Of a stretch of 64,000 nucleotides of DNA, positions 25,267 to 33,733 are shown piece after piece. The stretch's first letter is position 1; each line of letters begins with the position of its first letter. The notes beneath the pieces are model-generated. The model ran no database searches. It saw only the letters and a list, made by a program, of their open reading frames with translations, and was not told where the DNA came from. A program made the position numbers and the translations under genes. Origin of the DNA: Bacteroidetes bacterium UBA7674 (lineage in GTDB: Bacteria > Bacteroidota > Bacteroidia > Chitinophagales > Chitinophagaceae); NCBI GenBank assembly GCA_002483105.1, contig DLHG01000013.1, positions 62,001 through 126,000 on the forward strand, in the 5' to 3' direction.

Positions 25267-25842
25267 TTGAAGATGGCATCGAAAAAAATCAAGGTTGCCG
25301 TGGTGGGTTCACATGGCGTAGGTAAAACAACTATGATCGAGGAGATTATTAAACTCGATCTTTTTACCTATGACCACATACACGGCATTCCCCGCTCGAT
25401 TATCAACAAAGGTTTTCCAATGGGGAAAAGCTCCACTGTTGATTCGTTTGTAAACTATATCCTAGAACAGTTTAAAGCGGAACGGATGGCAGAATTAAGC
25501 GAAAACAGAGTTTTGTTCAGCGATAGGACGACGCTGGACGCCTCAGCATATGCTCGAGTCAACGCCTTGATTCCTAGACCGTATGTACCTGAATATTTCG
25601 TTGAGATGCTACACGAAGTATGGTTGAGGGAATCCCAATTTTATGATCTAATCGTTTACGTGCCAGTCGAATTTCCTATGAAAAGCGATGGCATTCGGGA
25701 CGAAGATGAAGCTTACAGAAAAGACGTTTGTGTCGAGATCGAAAATCTTATGTTGTCAGATGGAATTTCATTTTTAAAGGCAACTGGTGAGTTGGAAGAC
25801 CGTGTGCAGCTAGTTAAAGAAAGAATATTACAATTATTATAA
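25267..25842 (+). CDS. P-loop NTPase (AAA_28/NadR-kinase-like)
   Basis: The 191-residue protein has Walker A GSHGVGKTT near the N-terminus and a VLFSDRTTLDASAYA segment like the substrate region of NadR- or thymidylate-kinase-like proteins. A possible lid with conserved Arg (YDLIVYVPVEFPMKSDGIRDEDEAYR) follows. A TTG at 25267 and an ATG at 25273 are both possible starts. It begins five bases after the HEAT-PNP gene. It may phosphorylate a nucleotide or small ligand, or act as a switch ATPase. Confidence 0.75.
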   Translation: MKMASKKIKVAVVGSHGVGKTTMIEEIIKLDLFTYDHIHGIPRSIINKGFPMGKSSTVDSFVNYILEQFKAERMAELSENRVLFSDRTTLDASAYARVNALIPRPYVPEYFVEMLHEVWLRESQFYDLIVYVPVEFPMKSDGIRDEDEAYRKDVCVEIENLMLSDGISFLKATGELEDRVQLVKERILQLL

Positions 25843-25860
25843 CCTGGAAAATAAGTTACA

Positions 25861-27021
25861 ATGGTGAGCGGTGGAATAGATTATGATGTGCAACTTGAAA
25901 GCCTGATCAAAGAAGGTTTTGGTTTTGCCTTAGAGTTCCCTATAATTGAGAAGTTAGCAGGGGTTAGCTTTTTAGGACTTCTGGATTCGGTTTATGGCAT
26001 AGAGAAACCTTCGACAAGATTACAGCATACTGTGGGCGTAGCGCATTTAAGCCTGAAACTTGCCAAACTGTTGGAGTTAAGCAAGCACGATACGTTCGCG
26101 CTTGTAATCTCTGCTTTTTTACACGATGTGGGCCATGCAGCCTTTTCGCACAACTCCGAACCATTTTTATTAGAAACTAAAAATGTCTATCACACTGGGG
26201 TTTTATCGCGGTTCCTAAAGTCTGATTTGAAACTTTTGGTGCAAGGCTCAATAAATAGTGGTCATAATCTTAATAGCGAAGCTCTAACAAATGATATTCT
26301 TGGTTTACTAAGCGGCACGTCCACCTCATACCTAAACTCTATGTTTCATAGTCCACTCAATTGCGACAAAATTGAAGGTAATGCCCGCACAGGCCACCAC
26401 CTCGGACTTGAGGGTATTGATCCTGATACAGTCTTGGATATTTTTCTGAAGGTCCGCGACACCGTGTATGTAGATACTGCTGCATTAAATCTGATAGATA
26501 GATTTTGGCTACACGAAAAGGAACTATACTGGGATCGTATATATACTAATGAAGTTTTTTCGGCTGAAGCAATGCTCACGCGGGCTTTGCACCTAAGATT
26601 TGGGTATTCGGGAGAAGAAATCATAAGGATGACTGATGAAGAAGTCATGTTGAAATTAAGAGAAGATGATGAGGCCAATTATTTAGTTGAACGCATCGAG
26701 GAACGGTGCAATTTGCAACCACTTAGTGAAATAGAGCCACAACTATTCGATGAAATAAGGGATCAATTTAAGCAAAACAGATTTGAACCAAAGGAAAGAA
26801 AGGAATTAGAAGACCTTGTCGCGGTCAAGTTAGGCAACAATTCAAGTCGAATAGTGATTTCACATTTCAGCCGCAGAAAACACTTTGATGGGGACACTAA
26901 ATCATTGCGTCAGCTCGACCTTTTCGGGAGTCAAAAAATGGTGGAACTTTCGAAAGTGAATGATGTGCTGAGGCGAACTAAAATATCAGGGGACTTCTTT
27001 GAAGTATTTATATCTGCCTGA
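25861..27021 (+). CDS. HD-domain phosphohydrolase (dNTPase/SAMHD1-like)
   Basis: The 386-residue protein has the metal-binding set H (RLQHTVGVAH, residue 56), HD (FLHDVGHAAFSH, residues 88-89) and a distal D (LNCDKIEGNART). This is the arrangement of SAMHD1 and bacterial dGTP triphosphohydrolase relatives, with FSHNSE in the dGTPase-like position. It is the last gene of the operon starting at 22613, 18 bases after the NTPase gene. Predicted activity: hydrolysis of dNTPs or another nucleotide. Confidence 0.8.
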   Translation: MVSGGIDYDVQLESLIKEGFGFALEFPIIEKLAGVSFLGLLDSVYGIEKPSTRLQHTVGVAHLSLKLAKLLELSKHDTFALVISAFLHDVGHAAFSHNSEPFLLETKNVYHTGVLSRFLKSDLKLLVQGSINSGHNLNSEALTNDILGLLSGTSTSYLNSMFHSPLNCDKIEGNARTGHHLGLEGIDPDTVLDIFLKVRDTVYVDTAALNLIDRFWLHEKELYWDRIYTNEVFSAEAMLTRALHLRFGYSGEEIIRMTDEEVMLKLREDDEANYLVERIEERCNLQPLSEIEPQLFDEIRDQFKQNRFEPKERKELEDLVAVKLGNNSSRIVISHFSRRKHFDGDTKSLRQLDLFGSQKMVELSKVNDVLRRTKISGDFFEVFISA

Positions 27022-27023
27022 TC

Positions 27024-27326
27024 CTAGATTGCTATCTCACCCACTGTTTTAGTACGCATGTGATTTCCATTACGATCTCTGGTCATCTCTTCTGTAAGAA
27101 TGATATCGCGGAAGTCACCAGTTTCGCTTAAGTAATGGCGGTAAAAATACAAATCTTCACTAACGTCTTGTGTCAACTGAATATCACCGATATATTCTGT
27201 CCCATTATAGGAAACTGTGCAGGTGCCAATTGCGTGATTTATATTCCTGCCAAGGTATACATTGACAACCTGATTCAAGGTATAATAGATGATGTCATTC
27301 CTAAGAATTACTTGAAAGTTTCGCAT
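27024..27326 (-). CDS. Small hypothetical protein
   Basis: The 100-residue protein (MRNFQVILRNDIIYYTL) is beta-rich, with IGTCTVSYNGTEYIGDIQL. It may belong to the loosely similar small beta proteins seen in element A. It converges on the HD gene. No family is recognised. Confidence 0.5.
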   Translation of the reverse strand: MRNFQVILRNDIIYYTLNQVVNVYLGRNINHAIGTCTVSYNGTEYIGDIQLTQDVSEDLYFYRHYLSETGDFRDIILTEEMTRDRNGNHMRTKTVGEIAI

Positions 27327-27392
27327 TGATGCTTTTTATGTTACGAATATATACAATAGATTCCAAACAACGGGATTAAATGACTATGGTCA

Positions 27393-27698
27393 TCAAGCTT
27401 CCGAGCTAATTGATTTTGGTGTCAATACAATTTTCAATAGCCATTCATGTTTGTGTTCCAAACTTGCGCCATCTCCATACATTGGCCTGGTGAATTCTGC
27501 CCTATAGGTTCAGCCTGAACTCTATCTGGTGCATTCACAGCCAAAATCCTGTCTTGAAAGCTATGGCGTAGCGAATAAACCGTATGTATATCGGAAGGCA
27601 TTAAGCTATTCTCGCGAAGGCATTTATTAATCATTGTAGTAAGCCCGTCCGAATTATCTTTGTAGCGGGTAAATCCTGACGGCAGGTTCTGAAAACGC
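27393..27698 (-). pseudogene. C-terminal remnant of a proteobacterial-type tyrosine integrase
   Basis: The minus strand encodes YWRFQNLPSGFTRY, then HTVYSLRHSFQDRILAVNAPDR, the catalytic-domain C-terminus of integrases common in alphaproteobacteria. After QAEPIG the frame shifts by one base, and the expected continuation (EFTRPMYGDGASLEHKHEWL, ending at the TGA at 27393-27395) is found in the next frame. The break falls on the GH motif. The N-terminal three quarters are missing. Confidence 0.72.
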
Positions 27699-27778
27699 CA
27701 GTAACAAAAAGCCTACCGACGAATATTTTGGACGACTGCAACGCAAAACTATTATCTACCCTTTAATAAAAACTTATT

Positions 27779-29203
27779 TTGAATTACGCAGATGTAGAGG
27801 ATATAAAGAATAAAAAGCTTTGCTCGGAATGTACTGGAGAAAGGTATCTCAGCAATGAGATAGAGGAAAGCGGAAAGAACGCAAAATGCTCCTACTGTGG
27901 AGCGCGCAGGAAGTGTTATACCATGGAATTAGTTAGCGAAAAGGTTGACGTTATTTTTAAGCGGTACTTTGAGCGGACGCCCGAGGCCGATTTTGAGCCG
28001 TCACCTTATGGCTGGGAGCGAGATGGTGAACCTGTTACATATCTAATTGATGATGTAGTAAAGGCGGGAAATGATGTCGCAACGGATATTCAGCAGATTC
28101 TCGAAATGAAGTATTACAGCCATAGCGCAGCTGAAATTTTTGAAGAAACGGAATTTGCCGAAGATTCACAATATGTTTACAAATATGCGAGCGGAGTGGA
28201 ATGGCATGAGCGGTGGAGTAAGTTTCAAAATTCGCTCACATCGGAAGCAAGATTTTTTAATAGAGAAGTTGAAGCTTATTTGGATTCGGTCTTTCAAGAC
28301 CTTGATAAACTGGACACGAGAAAGGGTAAGTCAATTTTCGTCACAGCAGGACCGAGCACCGAACTAGAATATCTGTTTAGAGCGCGAACCTTTCTTTCGG
28401 GCGATAAGTTAGAATTGGCGTTGTTTAATCCAGACAAAGAGCTCGGACCTCCACCGAGCCATCTTGCAGCATCAGGAAGGATGAATAGCAAAGGCGTTTC
28501 GACTTTTTACGGAGCTGATGCACTGAATGTAGCGATTTCGGAGGTGCGGCCACCTGTTGGAAGCGATGTTGCCATTGCGCGATTTAAGATTATCAGGCCA
28601 TTGAGATTATTGAACCTGTTCTCTTTAGCAGACTTGTATGCTCAAGGGAGCATGTTTGATCCCGAATGGTCTGACAAAGCTGAGCGTGTTGCTTTTTTAC
28701 GTGATCTCCAGGAAAAAATGGTTTTTCCAGTGATGCCAGGGGACGAAGACTTTAAATATCTGTCCACACAGGCGATATCAGACTATTTAGCGAACAGATT
28801 TGAACCCGAGATAGATGGAATAGTGTTTGGCTCGGTTCAGTCAAAAAGTAGGGGATTAAATGTTGTGCTATTTCAAAAAGCATCAAGGGTTAAGGAGTTG
28901 AAGGTCACTCCCGGAGCTACCTATAGTCTCAGCAAGCCCATACAACACCCTGAATACTACCAGCCTGATTATATATTGACTACTCATCTATCAACGAAAA
29001 AGCGCCTAAAGAAGGCGGTTCCTATTGCTGGAAGTACTTCGATAGAAGATATACGACCAATAACACTTGATATCGATGTTAACCAGATAACGGTATGCCA
29101 TATCGATGCCATTATCTATGAATGGACACCGGCGCGGGTTCAGCAACATACTGAGAAAAAAGCTCCGGTGAGGAGGGGCTTTCGCGGATTGCTTGATATC
29201 TAG
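27779..29203 (+). CDS. RES-domain protein with zinc ribbon and HEPN-like N-terminal domain
   Basis: The 474-residue protein starts at a TTG. It has an N-terminal zinc ribbon (CxxC at 15-18 and 37-40), a helical HEPN_RES_NTD1-like region (about 50-170) and a RES domain (RMNSKGVSTFYGADALNVAISEVRP, then GSDVAIARF). RES toxins degrade NAD+. The usual Xre-type antitoxin gene is not adjacent, so this longer form may be controlled by its own N-terminal domain. The 3' end overlaps the convergent integrase gene by 92 bases. Confidence 0.78.
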   Translation: MNYADVEDIKNKKLCSECTGERYLSNEIEESGKNAKCSYCGARRKCYTMELVSEKVDVIFKRYFERTPEADFEPSPYGWERDGEPVTYLIDDVVKAGNDVATDIQQILEMKYYSHSAAEIFEETEFAEDSQYVYKYASGVEWHERWSKFQNSLTSEARFFNREVEAYLDSVFQDLDKLDTRKGKSIFVTAGPSTELEYLFRARTFLSGDKLELALFNPDKELGPPPSHLAASGRMNSKGVSTFYGADALNVAISEVRPPVGSDVAIARFKIIRPLRLLNLFSLADLYAQGSMFDPEWSDKAERVAFLRDLQEKMVFPVMPGDEDFKYLSTQAISDYLANRFEPEIDGIVFGSVQSKSRGLNVVLFQKASRVKELKVTPGATYSLSKPIQHPEYYQPDYILTTHLSTKKRLKKAVPIAGSTSIEDIRPITLDIDVNQITVCHIDAIIYEWTPARVQQHTEKKAPVRRGFRGLLDI

Positions 29204-30434
29204 GAGAGAGAGCAATCATTTTTACAGAAACTGGATTTGTATAATAAACTGATTCCTGCCAGTACGGTAACTTTGGATGGTCCCCGACAATCAGACTTGT
29301 AGCTGAATTAAGTGCTGACAACACCGCATCCTGAGAAAGTCTTGCATAGATTTCGGTAGAAGATAGAGACTTGTGATTAAGTGCGCGGCCAATAATCGGC
29401 AGACTCGTCCCGTTAATCGCCATATAGCTTGCTAATGTTCTGCGTAGGTCGTGAATAGTAAAGTCCGCAATCCCCATACGCTGTTTTACACGGTTAAATG
29501 ATTTTTTCGGATCGACCAGATGGCCACTTTCACCATCACCAGGAAAAACATATTCTGACTGCAAACCATCACTATTCGAGATTTTTCGTCGATTTAAAAT
29601 TTTCAGGGCATGATCGGATAGGACATGATAGTTTGTATCTCCATTTTTTGTAAGCTTCTCTGACAATCGCCAACTACGATTTTCAAAATCAATTTCAGAA
29701 TATTTCATAGCAAGCATTGTTGATTTTCTTGCCCCAATAAATAAGCTCAAAAGAAAGAAATCTCGAAAAATCTCGTCTTCATCATCTAAGGCGTTAAAGA
29801 ACGCCTTAAGTTCTGTCTTGCTGAGAAAGCGATCCTTACTATTCCTTTTAAATCGTTTGATGCCGAGGCAAGGATTTCTCCCATCATAAATCTCCTCTAA
29901 TAAGCCGTAATTAAAAACTGCACTTGCCAAGTCTAACATGCGATTGGCTTGACCTTCACCTGACGATTCGGCCACCTTTCGGTGAACATCTTTCATTTGC
30001 TTTTTAGTGATTTCAGCGACTGGAATAGCCCCAATGCGTGGGATAATGTGCTTATGAATGTGTAGCCAATTATCGCGTGGTCTTTTCGTGTGAGGCACCG
30101 CATGCTCATCGTAATACCGTAAATAAAGAGTTTTAAACGTCAGCCGGGAGGCTTTTGGCTGCAAAACTCTGTGAAGTAACTCTCCCGTAGTGAGTTGGGA
30201 CCGCAGAATATCAGCTTGCTTTCTGGCATTCTCGATTGACACGTCACTGACCCTTCCAATTTTCAATCGGAAGTTTTTTCTGTTAACCTTTTTGTTGAGC
30301 ATAAAGGTTTTTGTTCCGCCTGGACTCACCATAACTTGGAGGCCTGGCGATTGAACATCATGGAGTGAGTATTGTTTTCCAGTCGTCGGTAGTGATTCAA
30401 TTCCCGCTTTAGTAAATGAAGCTTTCAAGGCCAT
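29112..30434 (-). CDS. P4-type tyrosine integrase (DUF4102 N-terminus)
   Basis: About 440 residues from the ATG at 30434 (MALKASFTKAG); an upstream start at 30485 is also in frame. The N-terminal DUF4102-like domain (SLHDVQSPGLQVMVSPGG, KKVNRKNFRLKIGR) is typical of P4/proteobacterial integrases. The catalytic residues are ARKSTM (Arg), HDLRRTLASY (His, Arg), LNHKS (box-III His present as NH) and STEIYARL (Tyr). A tRNA 3' fragment lies 140 bases upstream. It is out of place among Bacteroidota-type integrases and suggests transfer from another phylum. Confidence 0.88.
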   Translation of the reverse strand: MALKASFTKAGIESLPTTGKQYSLHDVQSPGLQVMVSPGGTKTFMLNKKVNRKNFRLKIGRVSDVSIENARKQADILRSQLTTGELLHRVLQPKASRLTFKTLYLRYYDEHAVPHTKRPRDNWLHIHKHIIPRIGAIPVAEITKKQMKDVHRKVAESSGEGQANRMLDLASAVFNYGLLEEIYDGRNPCLGIKRFKRNSKDRFLSKTELKAFFNALDDEDEIFRDFFLLSLFIGARKSTMLAMKYSEIDFENRSWRLSEKLTKNGDTNYHVLSDHALKILNRRKISNSDGLQSEYVFPGDGESGHLVDPKKSFNRVKQRMGIADFTIHDLRRTLASYMAINGTSLPIIGRALNHKSLSSTEIYARLSQDAVLSALNSATSLIVGDHPKLPYWQESVYYTNPVSVKMIALSPRYQAIRESPSSPELFSQYVAEPAPVSIHR

Positions 30435-30574
30435 TATCCCCTCCGTCAATGGTGCTTTTGTGGTGCCGAATGCATTAAACTGCATTGATTTGTGTTAGGC
30501 TCCACCTACACCACTTCGACGGAAGTTGTTGAGAATGCTGTTTAAATTAATACCCATCTATTCCCGTTAATGGT

Positions 30575-30630
30575 GCCGAATAGATTTCGTAATGGTGAGG
30601 TCGCAGATTCGAATCCTGTTATCGGCACCA
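30575..30630 (+). other. tRNA 3' fragment with encoded CCA (probable att site)
   Basis: GAGGTCGCAGATTCGAATCCTG reads as variable loop plus T-arm (the stem-closing pair is A-C). ATCGGC, discriminator A and CCA follow, ending at 30630. The upstream GCCGAAT at 30575 can pair with the acceptor strand over five bases, which gives a shrunken tRNA-like outline. It is the probable attachment site of the P4-type integrase. No second copy is in the window. The rest of 30486-30983 shows no gene. Confidence 0.55.
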
Positions 30631-30983
30631 ATATATACATGTACTTATTTAGTCAGTCTCAATTCACTTTTCGCTTAATGATGCAATAATGCAGCCTACC
30701 TCGTTACAGCCAGTTATGCTGCATTAATTATATACCCAATCGTTCCAGCTTCAAGTTAATTCCAATCGTCACTTCTGCTGTACGAAAGTGATTCGCTCAT
30801 ACGCCAATTTGCTTGCCATATGTTAACTCGCCCCCCCTCATTCTAGGTAGCTGATATGGAAAGAAATTTACCCTTTAAGGTCATATCGTATAAATGAGCA
30901 TTAATACGCATTAATTTTTCATATTTTCTTTGACAGAACGCAGTTTGATCCTCTAACAAGCTGCACGTTCACCGCTTTAGTCA

Positions 30984-31232
30984 GTGAAGGTCAATTTTAT
31001 CGTGGAGGAAATTTTGAAGAATCCAGAATTCAATTTTATCGATGGTTTTCTCAGTGAACCGTTATGGAACCGAGAGCAGGCAGCAAAGATGTTAAATTGC
31101 TCCCCGGAAACTCTCGCCGTATGGGATAGCACAAAGCGATATGACCTTAAACCTATCAAGGTAGGCGAACACGTTAGGTATTGCCCGGTTTATTTGCGCC
31201 ATTTCTACGCGGAGAAATATCTGAAGCCCTAA
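30984..31232 (+). CDS. Helix-turn-helix (excisionase/MerR-like) protein
   Basis: Up to 82 residues, with a winged-HTH core WNREQAAKMLNCSPETLAVWDSTKRYDLKPIKVGEHVRY, the AlpA/excisionase type. The GTG start at 30984 is possible, but a TTG at 31014 follows GGAGGA by four bases and may be the real start. It is the first gene of region C and a probable excision or transcription regulator. Confidence 0.65.
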   Translation: MKVNFIVEEILKNPEFNFIDGFLSEPLWNREQAAKMLNCSPETLAVWDSTKRYDLKPIKVGEHVRYCPVYLRHFYAEKYLKP

Positions 31233-31279
31233 CCGCAAGTCCAACCACTCATAAAATTTATCTCCTAGAAAGTAGCACA

Positions 31280-32182
31280 ATGAATATTGAATATGCTAAT
31301 AGCATCCCCATGCGCGTAATTCTTGCAAAGCTTGGCTATCAGCCGAGGCAGACAATTGGTAAGAACCAGCTTTATAAATCACCATTATGTGCCGAGCAGA
31401 AAATCGGGCTAGTGGTAAATACAGATACCAACACATGGAACGACCCGGCAGCCAAATCAGGTGGAAACGCCCTAGCATTTGTCTGCGCTTATTTACGGTT
31501 TACAAATGAGAATGATACAATCGCCGATGCCCTACGTTGGCTTAAGAATATGGTTGGCTATCCAGTGCTTCAAACACCGACTGGCATTCCAGACTATTCA
31601 ACTGAAGATAAAGCCCTAGAACTGCGGCATTCAAATTATTTGGCCAACAACGTTCTGATAAGGTACTTGGAAGAAGACCGTTGCATTCCCTTTGAATACG
31701 CACGTTTCATATTGAAGGAAGTAACCGTTTACAACACCAATACTCAAAAGCAGTTCATTGCCCTTGGGGTGGAGAATGAAGAAGGTGGCTTTGCCATTCG
31801 CAATGCCTATATCAAGGCAAATATTAAGCAAACGGCCACGACATTTATTCGTGGGCAGATTCCTAAGCCAAACGGCATTCACATCTTCAAAGACGTATAT
31901 GACTACCTTTCGCTCATTGCTCACCGTAGCGGCGAGCCGCTTCTGAGTGATGCCATCATTCTAAACAGTATGCACTGTATGAAGGAGTCAGGCGCCTACA
32001 TAAAAAACTATGGCTACCGCAAGGCATATACCTGGCTCGACAATACAGATGATGGCGATAGAGCGTCAAGGAACTATAAAGCGTTTATAAACGCTGAACC
32101 AGACCTAAAGCATATCCCCATGAACGCAGTGTACCGCGATCATAAAGACGTAAATGCCTGGCTTATTTCGCTGAGCAGCTAA
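31280..32182 (+). CDS. TOPRIM primase-like protein of mobile elements
   Basis: About 300 residues from the ATG at 31280 (MNIEYANSIPMRVILAKLG). The N-terminal part resembles the DnaG zinc-binding domain in layout (LYKSPLCAEQKIGLVVNTDTNTW, then GGNALAF) but lacks the zinc cysteines. The C-terminal half has a TOPRIM-like core (IHIFKDVYDYLSL; YTWLDNTDDGDRAS with DxD). This architecture is common in Bacteroidota mobile elements. It probably primes replication of transferred DNA. Confidence 0.7.
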   Translation: MNIEYANSIPMRVILAKLGYQPRQTIGKNQLYKSPLCAEQKIGLVVNTDTNTWNDPAAKSGGNALAFVCAYLRFTNENDTIADALRWLKNMVGYPVLQTPTGIPDYSTEDKALELRHSNYLANNVLIRYLEEDRCIPFEYARFILKEVTVYNTNTQKQFIALGVENEEGGFAIRNAYIKANIKQTATTFIRGQIPKPNGIHIFKDVYDYLSLIAHRSGEPLLSDAIILNSMHCMKESGAYIKNYGYRKAYTWLDNTDDGDRASRNYKAFINAEPDLKHIPMNAVYRDHKDVNAWLISLSS

Positions 32183-32207
32183 GCAACCAATAACATTCGA
32201 GGTGTAG

Positions 32208-33269
32208 ATGAAGCACGGAAGCTTGTTTTCCGGCGGTGGAGGCTTTGACCTTGCCGCAGAAGCTATGGGTTGGCAGAACGTTTTTCACTGTGAAAAAGAC
32301 ACTTTTTGCCAGTCTATCCTAAATTTCTATTGGCCGAAAGCAGTTCACTTTAACGACATAGGGAGCCTGGATGGTAAAAAGTTTAACGGGAAAATCGACA
32401 TCATTACAGGAGGCTTTCCTTGTCAGCCCTTTAGTAGTGCCGGGCAGCGTAGAGGCATTTCAGACGACCGCTATCTCTGGCCGGAAATGCGCCGAGTTAT
32501 TAGAGAGGCTTCCCCAAGGTGGATTGTTGCAGAAAACGTTTACGGCCTCATTAATTGGAATGAAGGGCTGGTATTCGACACGGTCCAATCTGATCTGGAA
32601 AGTGAAGGCTACGAAGTCGGGGCGTATGTTCTGCCAGCTGCAGGTGTCAACGCCCCGCATCAGAGATACCGCGTCTGGATCGTTGGATTTAAGCCCACTA
32701 TTGCCAGAAAGGGGAAGAAGCAAACTTATCCCGACTCCAACGGCACTGGACGGGGTAGCGCCAGAATTCGCTTCTCTACTAAGGAAAAACGAAACGCCCG
32801 AAAGTCCAACCAAGTTGACTGCGTTCATTGCACACAATTGGAAGCGATTGGTTCCGACCCCAACAGCAATGGATTGCTCCGGCAGCACTGCAAAAATGAA
32901 AAGTACCCAAGTCAAAGCGGGAAGTATGCACAGTGTAACCCTCAGCCGTTGGGTAGCTATGCTGCCAACTCCTGTGGCAAGGGACTACAAAGGCGGACGA
33001 AAGCCGGGAACATTAAAAGAGAAGGGGCGCACCCCCTCGAACACATTACCGGACTTCGTAAACTCCCAAACTGGAACAAATGGCCAACTCAATCCCCGCT
33101 TTGTGGCGGAGATGATGGGCTTCCCATCCAACTGGACGGAATTACCGTTCCAAAATGGCGCACCCAATCAATAAAGATGTTTGGTAATGCGATCGTCCCG
33201 CAGGTTGCAATCCAAATATTCCAAGCCATCGAAGATTACGAAACCTCTCTAATGAAAGAGTATAGCTAA
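32208..33269 (+). CDS. C5 cytosine DNA methyltransferase (Dcm-like)
   Basis: The 353-residue protein has motif I LFSGGGGFDLA, motif IV GGFPCQPFS (Cys72), motif VI ENV (109-111), motif VIII QRYRVWIVG and motif X GNAIVPQVA. The region between motifs VIII and IX is low in typical secondary structure and carries DSNGTG, DPNSNG and NSCGKG repeats. The same DNA is open in the +1-shifted frame and encodes another recognisable domain (see the overlapping entry). The TAA overlaps the radC ATG. The role is likely host or self-DNA modification against restriction. Confidence 0.9.
   Translation: MKHGSLFSGGGGFDLAAEAMGWQNVFHCEKDTFCQSILNFYWPKAVHFNDIGSLDGKKFNGKIDIITGGFPCQPFSSAGQRRGISDDRYLWPEMRRVIREASPRWIVAENVYGLINWNEGLVFDTVQSDLESEGYEVGAYVLPAAGVNAPHQRYRVWIVGFKPTIARKGKKQTYPDSNGTGRGSARIRFSTKEKRNARKSNQVDCVHCTQLEAIGSDPNSNGLLRQHCKNEKYPSQSGKYAQCNPQPLGSYAANSCGKGLQRRTKAGNIKREGAHPLEHITGLRKLPNWNKWPTQSPLCGGDDGLPIQLDGITVPKWRTQSIKMFGNAIVPQVAIQIFQAIEDYETSLMKEYS
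32371..33174 (+). CDS. Overlapping frame inside the methyltransferase gene encoding a phage-type methylase-associated domain
   Basis: The frame shifted by one base is open for 267 codons. From residue 36 it contains SGRKC, then GWYST..NLIWKVKATKSGR, three copies of a PTP(T/V)A..D motif (IPTPTALDG at 120-128, VPTPTAMDC at 161-169, LPTPVARDY at 198-206) and LNPRFVAEMMGFPSNWTELPF near the end. From memory this is the layout of C-terminal domains or small proteins found next to phage and mobile-element cytosine methylases. The three PTPTA-type repeats lie on the same DNA as the DSNG-type repeats of the main frame. It may be a real overprinted gene, reached from its own ATG or by frameshifting. 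Confidence 0.45.
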   Translation: MVKSLTGKSTSLQEAFLVSPLVVPGSVEAFQTTAISGRKCAELLERLPQGGLLQKTFTASLIGMKGWYSTRSNLIWKVKATKSGRMFCQLQVSTPRIRDTASGSLDLSPLLPERGRSKLIPTPTALDGVAPEFASLLRKNETPESPTKLTAFIAHNWKRLVPTPTAMDCSGSTAKMKSTQVKAGSMHSVTLSRWVAMLPTPVARDYKGGRKPGTLKEKGRTPSNTLPDFVNSQTGTNGQLNPRFVAEMMGFPSNWTELPFQNGAPNQ

Positions 33270-33733
33270 TGGATGCCTTGAAGAGCGATTACAAAATTAC
33301 TGAGGTGGAATTAGTCTATCACCGAAAGCAAAGTCGGAAAAATGAACGGATCGTCACTCAGTCTCAAACTAGCTACGAGATACTTCGAGCTGCTTGGGAC
33401 GACAGCAAGATCGACCTTGTGGAGCACTTCAAAATACTGCTTTTGCGACAGAGCAACGCTTGTATTGGTGTCAGTCACATTGGTACAGGCGGTATGTCCT
33501 CTTGTGTGGCTGATGCCAAGATCATCTTTGCCACAGCTTTGAAAGCCAATGCCTGCCAGATCATTCTAGCTCATAACCATCCATCGGGCAATTTGAAAGC
33601 AAGCGGAAATGATATTGCACTCACGCAACAGCTTGTTGCTGCTGCAAAGATGCTCGACATGAAGGTATTAGATCATCTGATTTTGACATCAGAAGGGTAT
33701 CTGTCCTTCGCAGACGAAGGACTTATGCCGTAG
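33269..33733 (+). CDS. radC: RadC-like JAB/MPN-domain protein
   Basis: The 154-residue protein carries only the JAMM metal site (AHNHPSGNLKASGNDIAL, i.e. HxH...D) and lacks the N-terminal helix-hairpin-helix of chromosomal RadC, which is the usual mobile-element short form. The ATG overlaps the methyltransferase stop. The biochemical role of the family is unsettled; a DNA-related function is assumed. Confidence 0.9.
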   Translation: MDALKSDYKITEVELVYHRKQSRKNERIVTQSQTSYEILRAAWDDSKIDLVEHFKILLLRQSNACIGVSHIGTGGMSSCVADAKIIFATALKANACQIILAHNHPSGNLKASGNDIALTQQLVAAAKMLDMKVLDHLILTSEGYLSFADEGLMP

